From contig NZ_CP168496.1 of assembly GCF_042944905.1 (NCBI RefSeq), forward strand, positions 1,426,001 to 1,490,000: 64,000 nucleotides of DNA. The letters are read 5' to 3'. The notes beneath the pieces are model-generated. The model saw nothing but the letters and a program-made list of their open reading frames with translations. It did no database searches and had not been told where the DNA came from. Numbering within the stretch: position 1 is the first letter of the stretch; each line of letters opens with the position of its first letter. Below are positions 46,501-55,703 of this stretch, in pieces. The position numbers were made by a program, and so were the translations under genes. This DNA comes from Psychrobacillus sp042944905. GTDB lineage: Bacteria; Bacillota; Bacilli; Bacillales_A; Planococcaceae.

Positions 46501-47451
46501 ATGGAAGTACATCACTTATCTTACCCAAATCATTTGTTTGAAAATAAGAACGAAGATGCGTATTCTTTAGCAATTGGTTTTTTTGATGGCATACATAGAG
46601 GGCATCAAGCGGTCATTCAAGAAGCTTCCGCTAAAGGAAAAGAGCTTCAGATCAAAACGGCTGTAATGACTTTTGACCCTCATCCATCCCTCGTACTTGG
46701 TAAAAGTAAAGAGCAAGTCTTTTATATTACACCTATGGAACAAAAAATAGATATATTAAAAGGTTTAAACGTTGATACATTATTTGTTGTTCGTTTTACT
46801 TCCGATTTTGCTAAGTTAACACCTGTACAATTTATTGACTCTTTTATTAAAAAAGCGAATGTGAAGCATGTGACAGCAGGCTTTGATTTTACTTTTGGTG
46901 CATTTGGCAAAGGCACTATGAAAGAAATGGAACAGTTAGCGGGTGGAGAATACACCGTTTCAGTTGTAGATAAACAAATGATGACAGGAGATAAAATAAG
47001 TTCAACTCGAATAAGAGCGGAACTGAAAATTGGAAATATGGAACAAGTGAAGGAACTTTTAGGCCGCCCATTTATGTTATCTGGCGTAGTTATTCACGGA
47101 GATAAAAGAGGTAGAACGATCGATTTTCCAACCGCAAATGTACAACCGATGGAAGATCAATTTATACCTTCGACAGGCGTCTATGCCGTGAAAATAAAAG
47201 TGCAAGAAAATTGGTATGAAGGTGTTTGTAATGTTGGGTATAAACCAACATTTAACAACCCAGAAGATAAAAAACTTTCCATTGAAGTACATATAATTGA
47301 TTTTGACCAATCTATATACGGTGAAGAAGTAATAGTTCACTGGTATTCCCATATACGATCGGAGCAAAAGTTTAATGGAATTGATGCTTTAAAAGAACAA
47401 ATTGGAAAAGATAAACTAGTGGCTGTGAATTATTTCCACATAAACGAATGA
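46501..47451 (+). CDS. ribF: Bifunctional riboflavin kinase/FAD synthetase
   Basis: RibF converts riboflavin to FMN and FAD. The N-terminal adenylyltransferase domain (AIGFFDGIHRGHQAVI, then SSTRIR) is followed by the C-terminal flavokinase domain (GDKRGRTIDFPTANV). Length 316. Five bases separate it from truB. Confidence 0.97.
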   Translation: MEVHHLSYPNHLFENKNEDAYSLAIGFFDGIHRGHQAVIQEASAKGKELQIKTAVMTFDPHPSLVLGKSKEQVFYITPMEQKIDILKGLNVDTLFVVRFTSDFAKLTPVQFIDSFIKKANVKHVTAGFDFTFGAFGKGTMKEMEQLAGGEYTVSVVDKQMMTGDKISSTRIRAELKIGNMEQVKELLGRPFMLSGVVIHGDKRGRTIDFPTANVQPMEDQFIPSTGVYAVKIKVQENWYEGVCNVGYKPTFNNPEDKKLSIEVHIIDFDQSIYGEEVIVHWYSHIRSEQKFNGIDALKEQIGKDKLVAVNYFHINE

Positions 47452-47452
47452 G

Positions 47453-47481
47453 TTGATTCTGATGCATTCATATGGTATATT
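47453..47481 (+). promoter_or_regulatory. Sigma-A promoter for rpsO
   Basis: TTGATT (47453-47458), 17-base spacer, TATATT (47476-47481), 99 bases before the rpsO ATG and directly after the ribF stop. It shares -10 and spacer features with the rpsB promoter. Confidence 0.8.
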
Positions 47482-47485
47482 TTAA

Positions 47486-47570
47486 AAGTACAAATTGTAC
47501 TAAACCTTTCCTTGGCTTTTTCGATTCTCCAACGATTGCTCAGGAGCAGGGGATATAAGAATATTTAGGA
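47486..47570 (+). promoter_or_regulatory. 5' leader of rpsO
   Basis: The leader starts with the palindrome AGTACAA-A-TTGTACT and holds a TTGCTC/GAGCA hairpin and a CTCC/GGAG pairing before the ribosome site. S15 autoregulates in several bacteria through leader structures; whether this one does is inference. Confidence 0.4.
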
Positions 47571-47580
47571 GGAAAACAAA

Positions 47581-47850
47581 ATGGCAATTACAAAAGAACG
47601 TAAAAACGAACTAATCGCTGAGTTCAGAACTCATGAAAGCGATACAGGATCTGCCGATATTCAAATCGCAGTTCTTACAGCAGAAATTAATTCTTTAAAC
47701 GAACATTTACGTACACATAAGAAAGATCACCATTCACGTCGTGGTCTATTCAAAATGGTTGGACGTCGCCGTAACTTATTAAAATACTTACGTGAAAACG
47801 AAGTACAACGTTACCGTGACCTAATCGCTAAACTTGGTTTACGTCGATAA
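47581..47850 (+). CDS. rpsO: 30S ribosomal protein S15
   Basis: S15 nucleates the platform of the 30S subunit by binding 16S rRNA. The 89-residue protein has the expected HESDTGSADIQIAVLTAEI, LNEHLRTHKKDHHSRRGL and RRRNLLKYL. AGGAGGA precedes the ATG. Confidence 0.99.
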   Translation: MAITKERKNELIAEFRTHESDTGSADIQIAVLTAEINSLNEHLRTHKKDHHSRRGLFKMVGRRRNLLKYLRENEVQRYRDLIAKLGLRR

Positions 47851-47864
47851 TATTTCATGGAATT

Positions 47865-47888
47865 AAGCGGGATTCGTCCCGCTTTTTC
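47865..47888 (+). terminator. Intrinsic terminator after rpsO
   Basis: AAGCGGGA (47865-47872) and TCCCGCTT (47877-47884) around a TTCG loop, followed by a T tract. It is very stable. Confidence 0.92.
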
Positions 47889-47924
47889 TTTTGCGTAAAA
47901 ATACTTCGCATAGTTTCGGTATTT

Positions 47925-47952
47925 TTGATACACTACTTATGATACATATAAC
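47925..47952 (+). promoter_or_regulatory. Candidate promoter for pnp
   Basis: TTGATA (47925-47930), 16-base spacer, TATAAC (47947-47952). Plausible but not unique in this AT-rich gap. Confidence 0.4.
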
Positions 47953-48004
47953 TTTTATATACCTTACATTAGGAATTTTTGAAGTTGAGAGGAGTCCAGA
48001 TTAA

Positions 48005-50122
48005 ATGAGTGAAAAGAAAGTATTTACGTACGAATGGGCAGGCCGCCCGTTGCAAGTAGAAATTGGGCAACTTGCAAAACAAGCGAATGGTGCAGTTCTA
48101 GTAAGATATGGTGATACTAGCGTATTATCAGTAGCGACTGCTTCAAAGCACCCGAAGAATCTAGACTTTTTCCCATTAACAGTTAATTACGAAGAAAAAT
48201 TATACGCTGTTGGTAAAATTCCAGGTGGATTCATTAAACGTGAAGGTCGTCCTTCTGAAAGAGCAATTTTAACTAGTCGTTTAATTGACCGTCCAATTCG
48301 TCCTTTATTCCCTGATGGCTTCCGTAATGAGGTTCAAGTAATTTCCATCGTTATGTCTGTAGACCAAAACTGTTCGTCAGAAATGGCTGCTATGTTAGGT
48401 TCTTCTTTGGCGCTTAGCGTTTCGGATATTCCTTTTGATGGACCGATTGCAGGAGTTCAAGTTGGTTTAATTGGCGAAAAATTCATCATTAATCCGACTG
48501 TAGAACAAATGGAACAAAGTATTTTAGATCTTACTGTAGCAGGAACTAAAGATGCTATTAACATGGTAGAAGCAGGGGCAAAAGAGGTTTCTGAAGAAGT
48601 CGTGTTAGAAGCTATTATGTTTGGGCATAGTGAAATTGTTAAGTTAATTGAATTCCAAGAAAAAGTAGTTGCTGAAATCGGGAAAGAGAAAAAAGAAATT
48701 GCTCTTTTCGAATTAGATAAAGTGCTTTTAGAAGAAGTGAAAATTCTTTGTGAAGTAAACTTGGTACAAGCTATTCAAGTGCAAGAAAAACATGCACGTG
48801 AGGATGCAATTAGTGAAGTTAAAAATGAAGTATTAGAAAAGTATACAGAAAAAGAAGCAACAGACGAAACATTAAAACAAGTTCGTGAAATTTTAGATGC
48901 GATGGTTAAAGATGAAGTTCGTCGTTTAATCACAGAAGACAAAGTGCGTCCAGATGGTCGTGGAGTAGCTGAAATCCGTCCTCTTTCTTCTGAAGTTGGT
49001 GTTTTACCTAGAACGCATGGTTCCGGTTTATTTACACGTGGACAAACTCAAGCATTAAGTATTTGTACATTAGGACCACTTGGCGATGTTCAAATTATTG
49101 ATGGTATTGGTCTAGAAGAATCAAAACGTTTCATGCATCATTATAACTTCCCACAATTTAGTGTAGGGGAAACAGGACCAATCCGTGCTCCAGGTCGACG
49201 TGAAATTGGACATGGTGCATTAGGAGAACGTGCTTTAGAAGCAGTAATACCAGATGAAAATGATTTCCCATATACACTTCGTTTAGTAGCAGAGGTGCTA
49301 GAATCGAATGGTTCTACTTCTCAAGCAAGTATTTGTGCATCTACACTTGCAATGATGGATGCTGGTGTACCATTAAAAGCACCTGTAGCTGGTATTGCGA
49401 TGGGGCTTGTGAAAAAAGGCGAAAATTACACGATTTTAACAGATATTCAAGGGATGGAAGATCATCTTGGAGATATGGACTTTAAAGTGGCTGGGACATC
49501 TAAAGGGATTACAGCACTTCAAATGGACATCAAAATTGATGGGTTATCTAGAACAATCTTGGAGGAAGCACTTGAGCAAGCTAAAATTGGTCGTATGCAG
49601 ATTTTAGAAAGCATGCTTGCAACTATTAGTGAACCTCGTGAGAAATTGTCTAAATATGCTCCGAAAATTGTGGTTATTAAGATTAATCCGGATAAAATCC
49701 GTGATGTAATCGGACCAGGTGGTAAACAAATTAATAAAATCATTGATGAAACTGGCGTGAAAATAGATACCGAGCAAGATGGTACCATTTATATTGCTTC
49801 AGCAGATGAAGAGATGATTGCTCGTGCAAAAGAAATTATTGAAAACATTGTTCGTGTTGCAATCGTTGGTGAATATTATCTTGGTAAAGTGAAGCGAATT
49901 GAAAAATTTGGAGCATTCGTAGAAATATTCACCGGTAAAGACGGCTTACTTCATATTTCCGAAATTCAAGAAGAACGTACGAAAAATGTAGAAGATGTCC
50001 TTAAAATTGGCGATGAACTTTTAGTTAAAGTAATTGAAATCGACAACCAAGGCCGTGTAAACTTATCTCGTAAAGTAGTAGTAAAAGAAGAAAAAGAGCG
50101 TGCGGAACAAAAAGACCAATAA
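48005..50122 (+). CDS. pnp: Polyribonucleotide nucleotidyltransferase (PNPase)
   Basis: PNPase degrades RNA 3' to 5' phosphorolytically and is a main exonuclease in Firmicutes. It has two RNase PH domains (first with GGFIKREGRPSERAILTSRLIDRPIRPL; second with RTHGSGLFTRGQTQ and the catalytic DMDFKVAGT segment). These are joined by an all-helical linker, then KH (IGPGGKQINKI) and S1 (YLGKVKRIEKFGAFVEI) domains. Length 705 matches B. subtilis. Confidence 0.99.
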   Translation: MSEKKVFTYEWAGRPLQVEIGQLAKQANGAVLVRYGDTSVLSVATASKHPKNLDFFPLTVNYEEKLYAVGKIPGGFIKREGRPSERAILTSRLIDRPIRPLFPDGFRNEVQVISIVMSVDQNCSSEMAAMLGSSLALSVSDIPFDGPIAGVQVGLIGEKFIINPTVEQMEQSILDLTVAGTKDAINMVEAGAKEVSEEVVLEAIMFGHSEIVKLIEFQEKVVAEIGKEKKEIALFELDKVLLEEVKILCEVNLVQAIQVQEKHAREDAISEVKNEVLEKYTEKEATDETLKQVREILDAMVKDEVRRLITEDKVRPDGRGVAEIRPLSSEVGVLPRTHGSGLFTRGQTQALSICTLGPLGDVQIIDGIGLEESKRFMHHYNFPQFSVGETGPIRAPGRREIGHGALGERALEAVIPDENDFPYTLRLVAEVLESNGSTSQASICASTLAMMDAGVPLKAPVAGIAMGLVKKGENYTILTDIQGMEDHLGDMDFKVAGTSKGITALQMDIKIDGLSRTILEEALEQAKIGRMQILESMLATISEPREKLSKYAPKIVVIKINPDKIRDVIGPGGKQINKIIDETGVKIDTEQDGTIYIASADEEMIARAKEIIENIVRVAIVGEYYLGKVKRIEKFGAFVEIFTGKDGLLHISEIQEERTKNVEDVLKIGDELLVKVIEIDNQGRVNLSRKVVVKEEKERAEQKDQ

Positions 50123-50225
50123 TTTTAAGAATAGTGCTAGTGGATACCCTGCCGCGACAAGTTTGCGAGCCTGGTATCGGGAGCTGCATAGTTTCTAAGT
50201 AGAAAAATGTATACTTTTACAAAAC

Positions 50226-50263
50226 AAGGTTGACCGTAGACAAGCTTCTACGGCAACCTTTTT
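50226..50263 (+). terminator. Intrinsic terminator after pnp
   Basis: AAGGTTG then CCGTAGA (50226-50240, one bulged A) pairs with TCTACGG then CAACCTT (50247-50260), followed by T residues. Confidence 0.9.
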
Positions 50264-50296
50264 AAATGGATGAATAGAATAGTTAGGGGTGCTAAT

Positions 50297-51526
50297 TTGA
50301 TAAAGAAAAATACTTGTAATAATGGACTTCGTATTGTCTCAGAACATATCCCACACGTGCGTTCAGTAGCAGTAGGTATATGGGTGCAAGCTGGTTCTAG
50401 GTATGAACTTCCAGAAGAAAATGGTTTAACGCATTTTATTGAACATATGCTTTTTAAAGGAACAACTACCAGGTCAGCAAAGCAGATCGCAGAAGAATTT
50501 GATCGAATCGGTGGTAATATTAACGCTTTCACATCAAAAGAGAATACATGTTATTATGCAAAAGTTTTGGATCATCATGCGGAGCATGCTGTAGAAATTC
50601 TTGCAGATATGTTTTTCAATTCTCTTTTTGATCCTAGTGAAATTGAAAAGGAAAGACAAGTGGTTTTAGAAGAAATAAATATGGTGGAAGATACACCAGA
50701 CGATATTGTTCACGAATATCTATGGCAAAAGATGTATGAAAATGATCCTCTAGGGGCTTCCATTTTAGGAACAGAAGATACACTAAATAGCTTTACAAAA
50801 GAAACAATCTTGTCTTATATGGAAAAACATTATACACCTGAAAATGTTGTTATTTCAGTTGCCGGAAATATTCAAGAAGGCTTTATCGAATATATTGAGT
50901 CGTTATTTGGGCAATTCGAAAGAACAAAATCACCAATTTTTCCGATAGAAACCCCTACAATTAAAGCAATATATACCGAAAATTTTCGAGAAACAGAGCA
51001 AGCACATATTTGTTTAGCATATCCTGGTTTAAGTGTGAAAGCAGACAATATTTATAGTTTAGTTGTATTGAATAATATTGTGGGGGGAAGTATGTCTTCA
51101 AGGCTCTTCCAAGAAATACGTGAAGATAAAGGGCTAGCGTATTCGATTTATTCGTACCACTCTTCTTATGAAGATACTGGAGTAGTAGTAATCTATGGGG
51201 GAACATCTAGTAATCAATTAGTTGAATTAAAAACCTCTATACTTGATTCTATACGTACAATTGTAGAAAATGGAGTTACAGAAGTAGAAATTACTAATTC
51301 AAAAGAACAGCTAAAAGGTAATTTATTGTTAGGTTTAGAAAGCACAAATGCACGAATGAGTAGAAATGGTAAAAATGAGTTGCTTTATGGAAAGCATCGT
51401 TCGCTCGATAAAGTAAGTGAGACAATAGATGAAGTGACGCTAGAATCCGTAGTAGAACTTGCAAAAGAAATTTTTTCGTATGAACCAGCTATTTCCATTA
51501 TTAAGCCCAAAAAAGTCGATCAATAA
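50297..51526 (+). CDS. mlpA: M16 family zinc peptidase MlpA (YmxG)
   Basis: A processing-peptidase-like zinc protease. The inverted zinc motif HFIEH is at residues 46-50, with the distal Glu in EEINMVED. From TTG 50297, after AGGGGTG, the protein is 409 residues, the B. subtilis length. In-frame ATG 50270 would add nine residues ahead of the ribosome site. In B. subtilis the gene ylxY stands between pnp and mlpA; here it is absent. Confidence 0.94.
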   Translation: MIKKNTCNNGLRIVSEHIPHVRSVAVGIWVQAGSRYELPEENGLTHFIEHMLFKGTTTRSAKQIAEEFDRIGGNINAFTSKENTCYYAKVLDHHAEHAVEILADMFFNSLFDPSEIEKERQVVLEEINMVEDTPDDIVHEYLWQKMYENDPLGASILGTEDTLNSFTKETILSYMEKHYTPENVVISVAGNIQEGFIEYIESLFGQFERTKSPIFPIETPTIKAIYTENFRETEQAHICLAYPGLSVKADNIYSLVVLNNIVGGSMSSRLFQEIREDKGLAYSIYSYHSSYEDTGVVVIYGGTSSNQLVELKTSILDSIRTIVENGVTEVEITNSKEQLKGNLLLGLESTNARMSRNGKNELLYGKHRSLDKVSETIDEVTLESVVELAKEIFSYEPAISIIKPKKVDQ

Positions 51527-51542
51527 AGTTCGGCTTTTTTTT
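51513..51542 (+). terminator. Terminator overlapping the mlpA stop
   Basis: AAGTCGA (51513-51519) pairs with TCGGCTT (51530-51536), one G-U, loop TCAATAAAGT, then a run of T residues to 51542. The mlpA stop codon lies in the loop. Confidence 0.7.
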
Positions 51543-51638
51543 GTTGTCCGCTACCAAAGCAAATCTGCTTTTCTTATTCACTTTGTTTGGCTAAAAGGCA
51601 TATACATAAGTAGAAATATAGTTAGGGGAGGGGAAAGG

Positions 51639-51911
51639 TTGTTACTTTCGGAACTTGCTGAAAAAGAGCTTATCCAAGTAAAAGATGGTGCAAGATATGG
51701 AAAACTCGCAAATACTGAGTTACTATTTGATCCAGCTACTGGAAAAATTGAAGGGTTTGAAGTATCTCCAAAGACAGCTTCTTTTTTTCAAGCGAATAAA
51801 GCAAACAAGAAAAAAGAATTTATTTCTTGGAAGGAAATTATTCTTATAGGGAAAGATCGTATTTTATTCAATGAAACGGATTCTTTTAATGACGATAGTG
51901 GGTACTTATGA
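51639..51911 (+). CDS. ymxH: YlmC/YmxH family PRC-barrel-like protein
   Basis: A small protein of 90 residues. LLSELAEKELIQVKDGARYGKLANTELLFDPATGKI is the typical YlmC/YmxH start, and ISWKEIILIGKDRILF the core. It probably has a PRC-barrel fold; function is unknown. It precedes the dipicolinate synthase genes, as in B. subtilis. TTG 51639 is chosen because GGAGG lies 7 bases upstream; the frame is open much further upstream into non-conserved sequence. It overlaps dpaA by 4 bases. Confidence 0.8.
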   Translation: MLLSELAEKELIQVKDGARYGKLANTELLFDPATGKIEGFEVSPKTASFFQANKANKKKEFISWKEIILIGKDRILFNETDSFNDDSGYL

Positions 51912-52705
51912 ACAAAAAATGTGCCATAATCGGAACGGATGATAGATTACAATATTTACAAGAAGAATTGTCCAGTAGTCTCGAGGTTAAACTATTTTCA
52001 ACAATGGTATGGGATGATGAATTAGAAAAAAAAATTCATCAATTTCAGCCGCAAATAGTATTTTTTCCAATTCAAGCAATGGAAATGCAAGGTCCGTTAT
52101 CTTTACCAAAAACATGTGAAATTCTTTTTGTTGGAAAAAATTTCAAAGAATTAGAACAGGAATGTGAAAATCAGAAACGTAAAGTAATTAATTATTTAGA
52201 AGATGAACAGTGGATATGGGATAATGCAAATTTAACTGCTGAAGGCTTTATTAATTATTTCTATTTAAACGAAAAACAATCATTGTATAATAAACAGTTT
52301 ATCATTACCGGGTATGGAAGAGTCGGTAAAAGACTAGCATTTGCACTACATCATTTAGGAGCGAAAGTGATTATTTCTGTACGATCCGAAAATCAGCTGT
52401 TTGAAGCAAAAAGTTACGGGTATCAAATAGAAGCGTTAGAAAATTTAATACAGAAGCAAAAAGAACAAAAAGCTTATTTAATAAACACGATACCGTTTAA
52501 ATGGCTAGAAAATACAAATGCTTTGCATTTCACCAAAGTATACGATCTGGCTTCTAAACCGGGTTGTCTTTTAAATAGTAAGGAAAATATAACTAATTAT
52601 GTTAACCCCACTAGCTTGCCAGGGATGTATTTCCCCCAAGATGCTGGATATTTAATAGCTAGATCGGTTCAAAATCATCTGGCTTTACTGAAGGAGGAAA
52701 AATAG
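51908..52705 (+). CDS. dpaA: Dipicolinate synthase subunit A (SpoVFA)
   Basis: DpaA, with DpaB, oxidises dihydrodipicolinate to dipicolinic acid in the mother cell for spore heat resistance. The Rossmann motif GYGRVG is at about residues 135-140, and DLASKPG and SLPGMYFPQDAGYLIARSV match the family end. At 265 residues it is shorter than B. subtilis SpoVFA (about 297), mainly in the N-terminal domain, which is also the least conserved part. The stop overlaps the dpaB GTG. Confidence 0.9.
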   Translation: MNKKCAIIGTDDRLQYLQEELSSSLEVKLFSTMVWDDELEKKIHQFQPQIVFFPIQAMEMQGPLSLPKTCEILFVGKNFKELEQECENQKRKVINYLEDEQWIWDNANLTAEGFINYFYLNEKQSLYNKQFIITGYGRVGKRLAFALHHLGAKVIISVRSENQLFEAKSYGYQIEALENLIQKQKEQKAYLINTIPFKWLENTNALHFTKVYDLASKPGCLLNSKENITNYVNPTSLPGMYFPQDAGYLIARSVQNHLALLKEEK

Positions 52706-53292
52706 TGTTAAATGGTCTTCGAATAGGTCTTGGAATAACCGCTTCTCATTGTACGTATGAGGAAGTAATTCCAATGATAAGACAGTTCACTGATATCGGT
52801 GCAACTGTCGTTCCAATTATTACGTATTCCGTATTAACGGCAGCAACTCGATTTGGAACGGGGGAAGAATGGATTGAAAAAATTGAAACGGCAAGTGGGA
52901 GCAAAGTAGTCTCAAAAATTGTCGAAGCTGAACCCTTTGGTCCCACAAATCCACTCGATTGCATGGTTATAGCACCGATGACGGGAAATTCGATTAGCAA
53001 ACTTGCAAATGCGCAAACAGATTCGCCTGTATTAATGGCTGCTAAAGCAACCTTACGAAATGGCAAGCCAGTCGTACTGGGTATCTCAACGAACGATGCG
53101 CTTGGTTTGAATGGAATGAATATTATGAAGCTCCTTTCCACCAAAAACATTTATTTTATCCCCTTTGGTCAAGACAATCCTCAGAAAAAACCAAATTCGT
53201 TAATAGCGGACTTTACAAAGATAATTCCAACAGTAGAACACGCCATTCAATCTCGACAATTACAGCCAATACTTATTAGCCATGCATTATAA
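52705..53292 (+). CDS. dpaB: Dipicolinate synthase subunit B (SpoVFB), flavoprotein
   Basis: A 195-residue flavoprotein-fold subunit of dipicolinate synthase. It has the early SHCTYEEV segment, MVIAPMTGNSISKLANAQTDSPVLMAAKATLRNGKPVVLGI and a C-terminal FVPFGQDN-like segment (IPFGQDNPQKKP). The GTG start shares its G with the dpaA TAG stop. Confidence 0.93.
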   Translation: MLNGLRIGLGITASHCTYEEVIPMIRQFTDIGATVVPIITYSVLTAATRFGTGEEWIEKIETASGSKVVSKIVEAEPFGPTNPLDCMVIAPMTGNSISKLANAQTDSPVLMAAKATLRNGKPVVLGISTNDALGLNGMNIMKLLSTKNIYFIPFGQDNPQKKPNSLIADFTKIIPTVEHAIQSRQLQPILISHAL

Positions 53293-53371
53293 ATATTAAA
53301 GATGATGTATTTTCATGTATAATATGATACAATATCGCCAATATGTTTTGATTTGAGAGGAGAGCTTATGG

Positions 53372-54418
53372 ATGTCAAAAGGTTATACAGTAGCAATAGT
53401 TGGAGCAACAGGTGCAGTTGGGCAAAAGATTATCGAAAAATTGGTTGAGAGAAGTTTTCCCTTTACAAGTTTAAAACTACTAGCTTCAAAGAATTCGGCA
53501 GGTAAACAAGTTGAAGTTAATGGTTTCCAATATACAATTGAAGAAGCAATACCAGAAGCGTTTCAAGGGGTAGACGTAGCTTTTTTCTCTGCTGGTGGTT
53601 CCATTTCTAAAGAATTAGCAAAAGAAGCTAGTAGCAGAGGTGCGATTGTAATTGATAATACAAGTGCTTTCCGAATGGATAAGGATGTTCCGCTTGTCGT
53701 GCCAGAGGTGAACAAACATGCCTTACATGAGCAAACTGGGATAATTGCTAACCCGAATTGTTCCACTATTCAGATGGTTTGTGCATTGGAACCAATAAAG
53801 CAGCATTACGGATTAACTAAAGTAATTGTTTCTACCTATCAAGCTGTATCAGGTGCGGGAGTAGCAGCTATTAACGAACTTACAACGCAAAGCACAAGTA
53901 TGAAAGAGAAGAATCCAAACCCTCAAATTTTACCTGTCAAAAGTGCAGAAAAGCATTATCCTATTGCAGGAAATGTTATTCCCCAAATTGATGTATTTGA
54001 TGAAGATGGATTTACATTTGAAGAACATAAAATGATGAATGAAACAAAGAAAATCATGTCGATGCCTGAGCTTTCTATTGCCGCAACTTGTGTACGAGTG
54101 CCAGTAGTTACAGGTCATTCAGAATCAGTTTATCTAGAAGTAGATAGAGATAATGTATCAGTAGATGAGTTAAAAGAATTGCTGTCAAATTCAGCAGGAA
54201 TTACCGTCCAAGACAAACCCGAGCAACAACAATATCCAATGCCCTATTTTGTAGAGGACAAAGATGATGTTTTTGTTGGGCGTATTAGAAAAGACCCTTC
54301 GAACAGTAAAGGCTTCCATATGTGGATTGTTTCTGATAACTTATTAAAAGGTGCAGCATTAAACTCCATTCAAATTGCAGAGGCTTTAATTGAAGAGGGA
54401 ATATTAAAAGAGGTGTAA
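53372..54418 (+). CDS. asd: Aspartate-semialdehyde dehydrogenase
   Basis: Asd reduces aspartyl phosphate to aspartate semialdehyde, the branch point to lysine/diaminopimelate, methionine and threonine. NADP site GATGAVG at residues 11-17, catalytic Cys C130 in NPNCSTIQM. Length 348. GAGAGGAGA lies upstream of ATG 53372. The B. subtilis dapG, normally next, is absent. Confidence 0.98.
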   Translation: MSKGYTVAIVGATGAVGQKIIEKLVERSFPFTSLKLLASKNSAGKQVEVNGFQYTIEEAIPEAFQGVDVAFFSAGGSISKELAKEASSRGAIVIDNTSAFRMDKDVPLVVPEVNKHALHEQTGIIANPNCSTIQMVCALEPIKQHYGLTKVIVSTYQAVSGAGVAAINELTTQSTSMKEKNPNPQILPVKSAEKHYPIAGNVIPQIDVFDEDGFTFEEHKMMNETKKIMSMPELSIAATCVRVPVVTGHSESVYLEVDRDNVSVDELKELLSNSAGITVQDKPEQQQYPMPYFVEDKDDVFVGRIRKDPSNSKGFHMWIVSDNLLKGAALNSIQIAEALIEEGILKEV

Positions 54419-54422
54419 CGAA

Positions 54423-55304
54423 ATGAATTTAGGTCAAGTTTCTACAGCAATGGTTACTCCATTTCGACTAGATGGTTTTATTGATTATATTGCAACTGAA
54501 AAATTGGTTGAGCATTTAATTTCTAATGGAACAGATTCTCTCGTTGTTTGTGGAACTACTGGAGAATCTCCAACGTTATCTACATCTGAAAAACTGGAAT
54601 TGATCCAATTTGTTGTAGAAAAAGTAAACAAAAGGATTCCTGTAATTGCAGGAACAGGCAGTAATAATACAGCTGATTCGATTGATTTATCCCTAAAAGC
54701 GGAAGCACTAGGTGTAGACGCAATTATGATTGTAACGCCCTATTACAATAAACCAAATCAACGAGGGATGATTGCGCATTTTGAAGCAATTGCAAATGCA
54801 ACCAATTTACCAATAGTGTTGTATAATATTCCAGGGCGATCTGGAGTAAATTTAGAGGCTGAAACAATTGTCGAATTGAGTAAAAACCCCTCTATTCAAG
54901 TTGTAAAAGAGACTAGTGGTAGTTTGGATCAAATGACGAAAATTTTGGCAAACACAGAAGAAGATTTCTTAGTATACAGTGGGGACGATGCTTTAACGTT
55001 ACCATTATTAGCGATAGGAGGAACTGGAATCATTTCAGTTGCTTCGCATGTTATCGGAAAAGATATACAAGAAATGACTCATGCGTTTCATGAAGGGAAC
55101 CATAAACACGCAGCAAAAATTCATCAACGAATTTTACCAGTTATTAATGGATTGTTTCAACATCCAAATCCTGTCGTGGTAAAATATGCCCTATCTAAAG
55201 TAGGGGTAGATGTTGGTTCTCTGCGTCTTCCAATGGTTGAAATGACGGAAGAGGAAAAAATAAGTTTTGATCTAATATGGGATGAATATATACAAAGTAA
55301 ATAA
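54423..55304 (+). CDS. dapA: 4-hydroxy-tetrahydrodipicolinate synthase
   Basis: DapA condenses pyruvate with aspartate semialdehyde. Its product feeds both DAP/lysine and, through DpaAB, dipicolinate. The Schiff-base Lys is K162 in VKETSG, and GTTGESPTLS is the substrate-binding segment. Length 293. A strong terminator follows 3 bases later. Confidence 0.98.
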   Translation: MNLGQVSTAMVTPFRLDGFIDYIATEKLVEHLISNGTDSLVVCGTTGESPTLSTSEKLELIQFVVEKVNKRIPVIAGTGSNNTADSIDLSLKAEALGVDAIMIVTPYYNKPNQRGMIAHFEAIANATNLPIVLYNIPGRSGVNLEAETIVELSKNPSIQVVKETSGSLDQMTKILANTEEDFLVYSGDDALTLPLLAIGGTGIISVASHVIGKDIQEMTHAFHEGNHKHAAKIHQRILPVINGLFQHPNPVVVKYALSKVGVDVGSLRLPMVEMTEEEKISFDLIWDEYIQSK

Positions 55305-55306
55305 GT

Positions 55307-55342
55307 AAAAAAAGACTGAAGCTACTTTTTCAGTCTTTTTTT
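55307..55342 (+). terminator. Intrinsic terminator after dapA
   Basis: AAAGACTGAA (55311-55320) with TTCAGTCTTT (55329-55338), extended by flanking A/T pairs, 8-base loop, long T tract. Confidence 0.9.
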
Positions 55343-55414
55343 AAAAATATATGAAAGTATATGGGTTATCAACCTGCGAAACCAGTGTTCATAGTACTTT
55401 AAAGAATTAAAGAA

Positions 55415-55585
55415 TACCGCGGATTTCCGTTTCAGGTGGACGCGTTCCGCGGGGGCGTCGCATTCGCGTCGTTTGCGATGTCTCATATGTCTCCGAGGAA
55501 CGAAGGCTAAGAGCGCCACATCGTGTGGCAACGCCTTCGTGACCAACATCCTGTTGGCCTCCGTCTGGAGTCGCCACCTTTCACT
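55415..55585. repeat. Intergenic repeat, family A copy 2 (longer form)
   Basis: Reverse-orientation relative of 9,584-9,762: the minus strand carries GGCGACTCCA, TGAGACATCGCAAACGA and GCCCCCGCGGA in the same order. It has an extra internal block of about 85 bases with nested stems (CGAAGGC/GCCTTCG around CCACA/TGTGG, and CCAACA/TGTTGG). Higher GC than the flanks. An open frame across it on the minus strand is a by-product of the stems. Confidence 0.7.
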
Positions 55586-55703
55586 ACAATCCATTAAGTG
55601 TGTAGTTCCTAACAAGAAGATTTTGCCCAGCTATTGCTAAGAGGATAGAATTAGTTTAAGTTTGATTTTTATAAAGTTTTCCTTTTATTCCGAACGTCTA
55701 AAA
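55586..55703. other. Gene-free spacer between the two repeats
   Basis: AT-rich, with no gene, ribosome site or clear structure seen. Confidence 0.3.

Noticed and set aside
51600..51625. Sigma-K-like promoter (CATA-rich stretch) before ymxH-dpaA
   Set aside because: The spacing does not match CATANNNTA and there is no convincing -35, although mother-cell expression of dpaAB is expected.
55322..55615. Minus-strand 97-residue open frame
   Set aside because: It runs through a terminator and the nested stems of a repeat, with no ribosome site or family resemblance.
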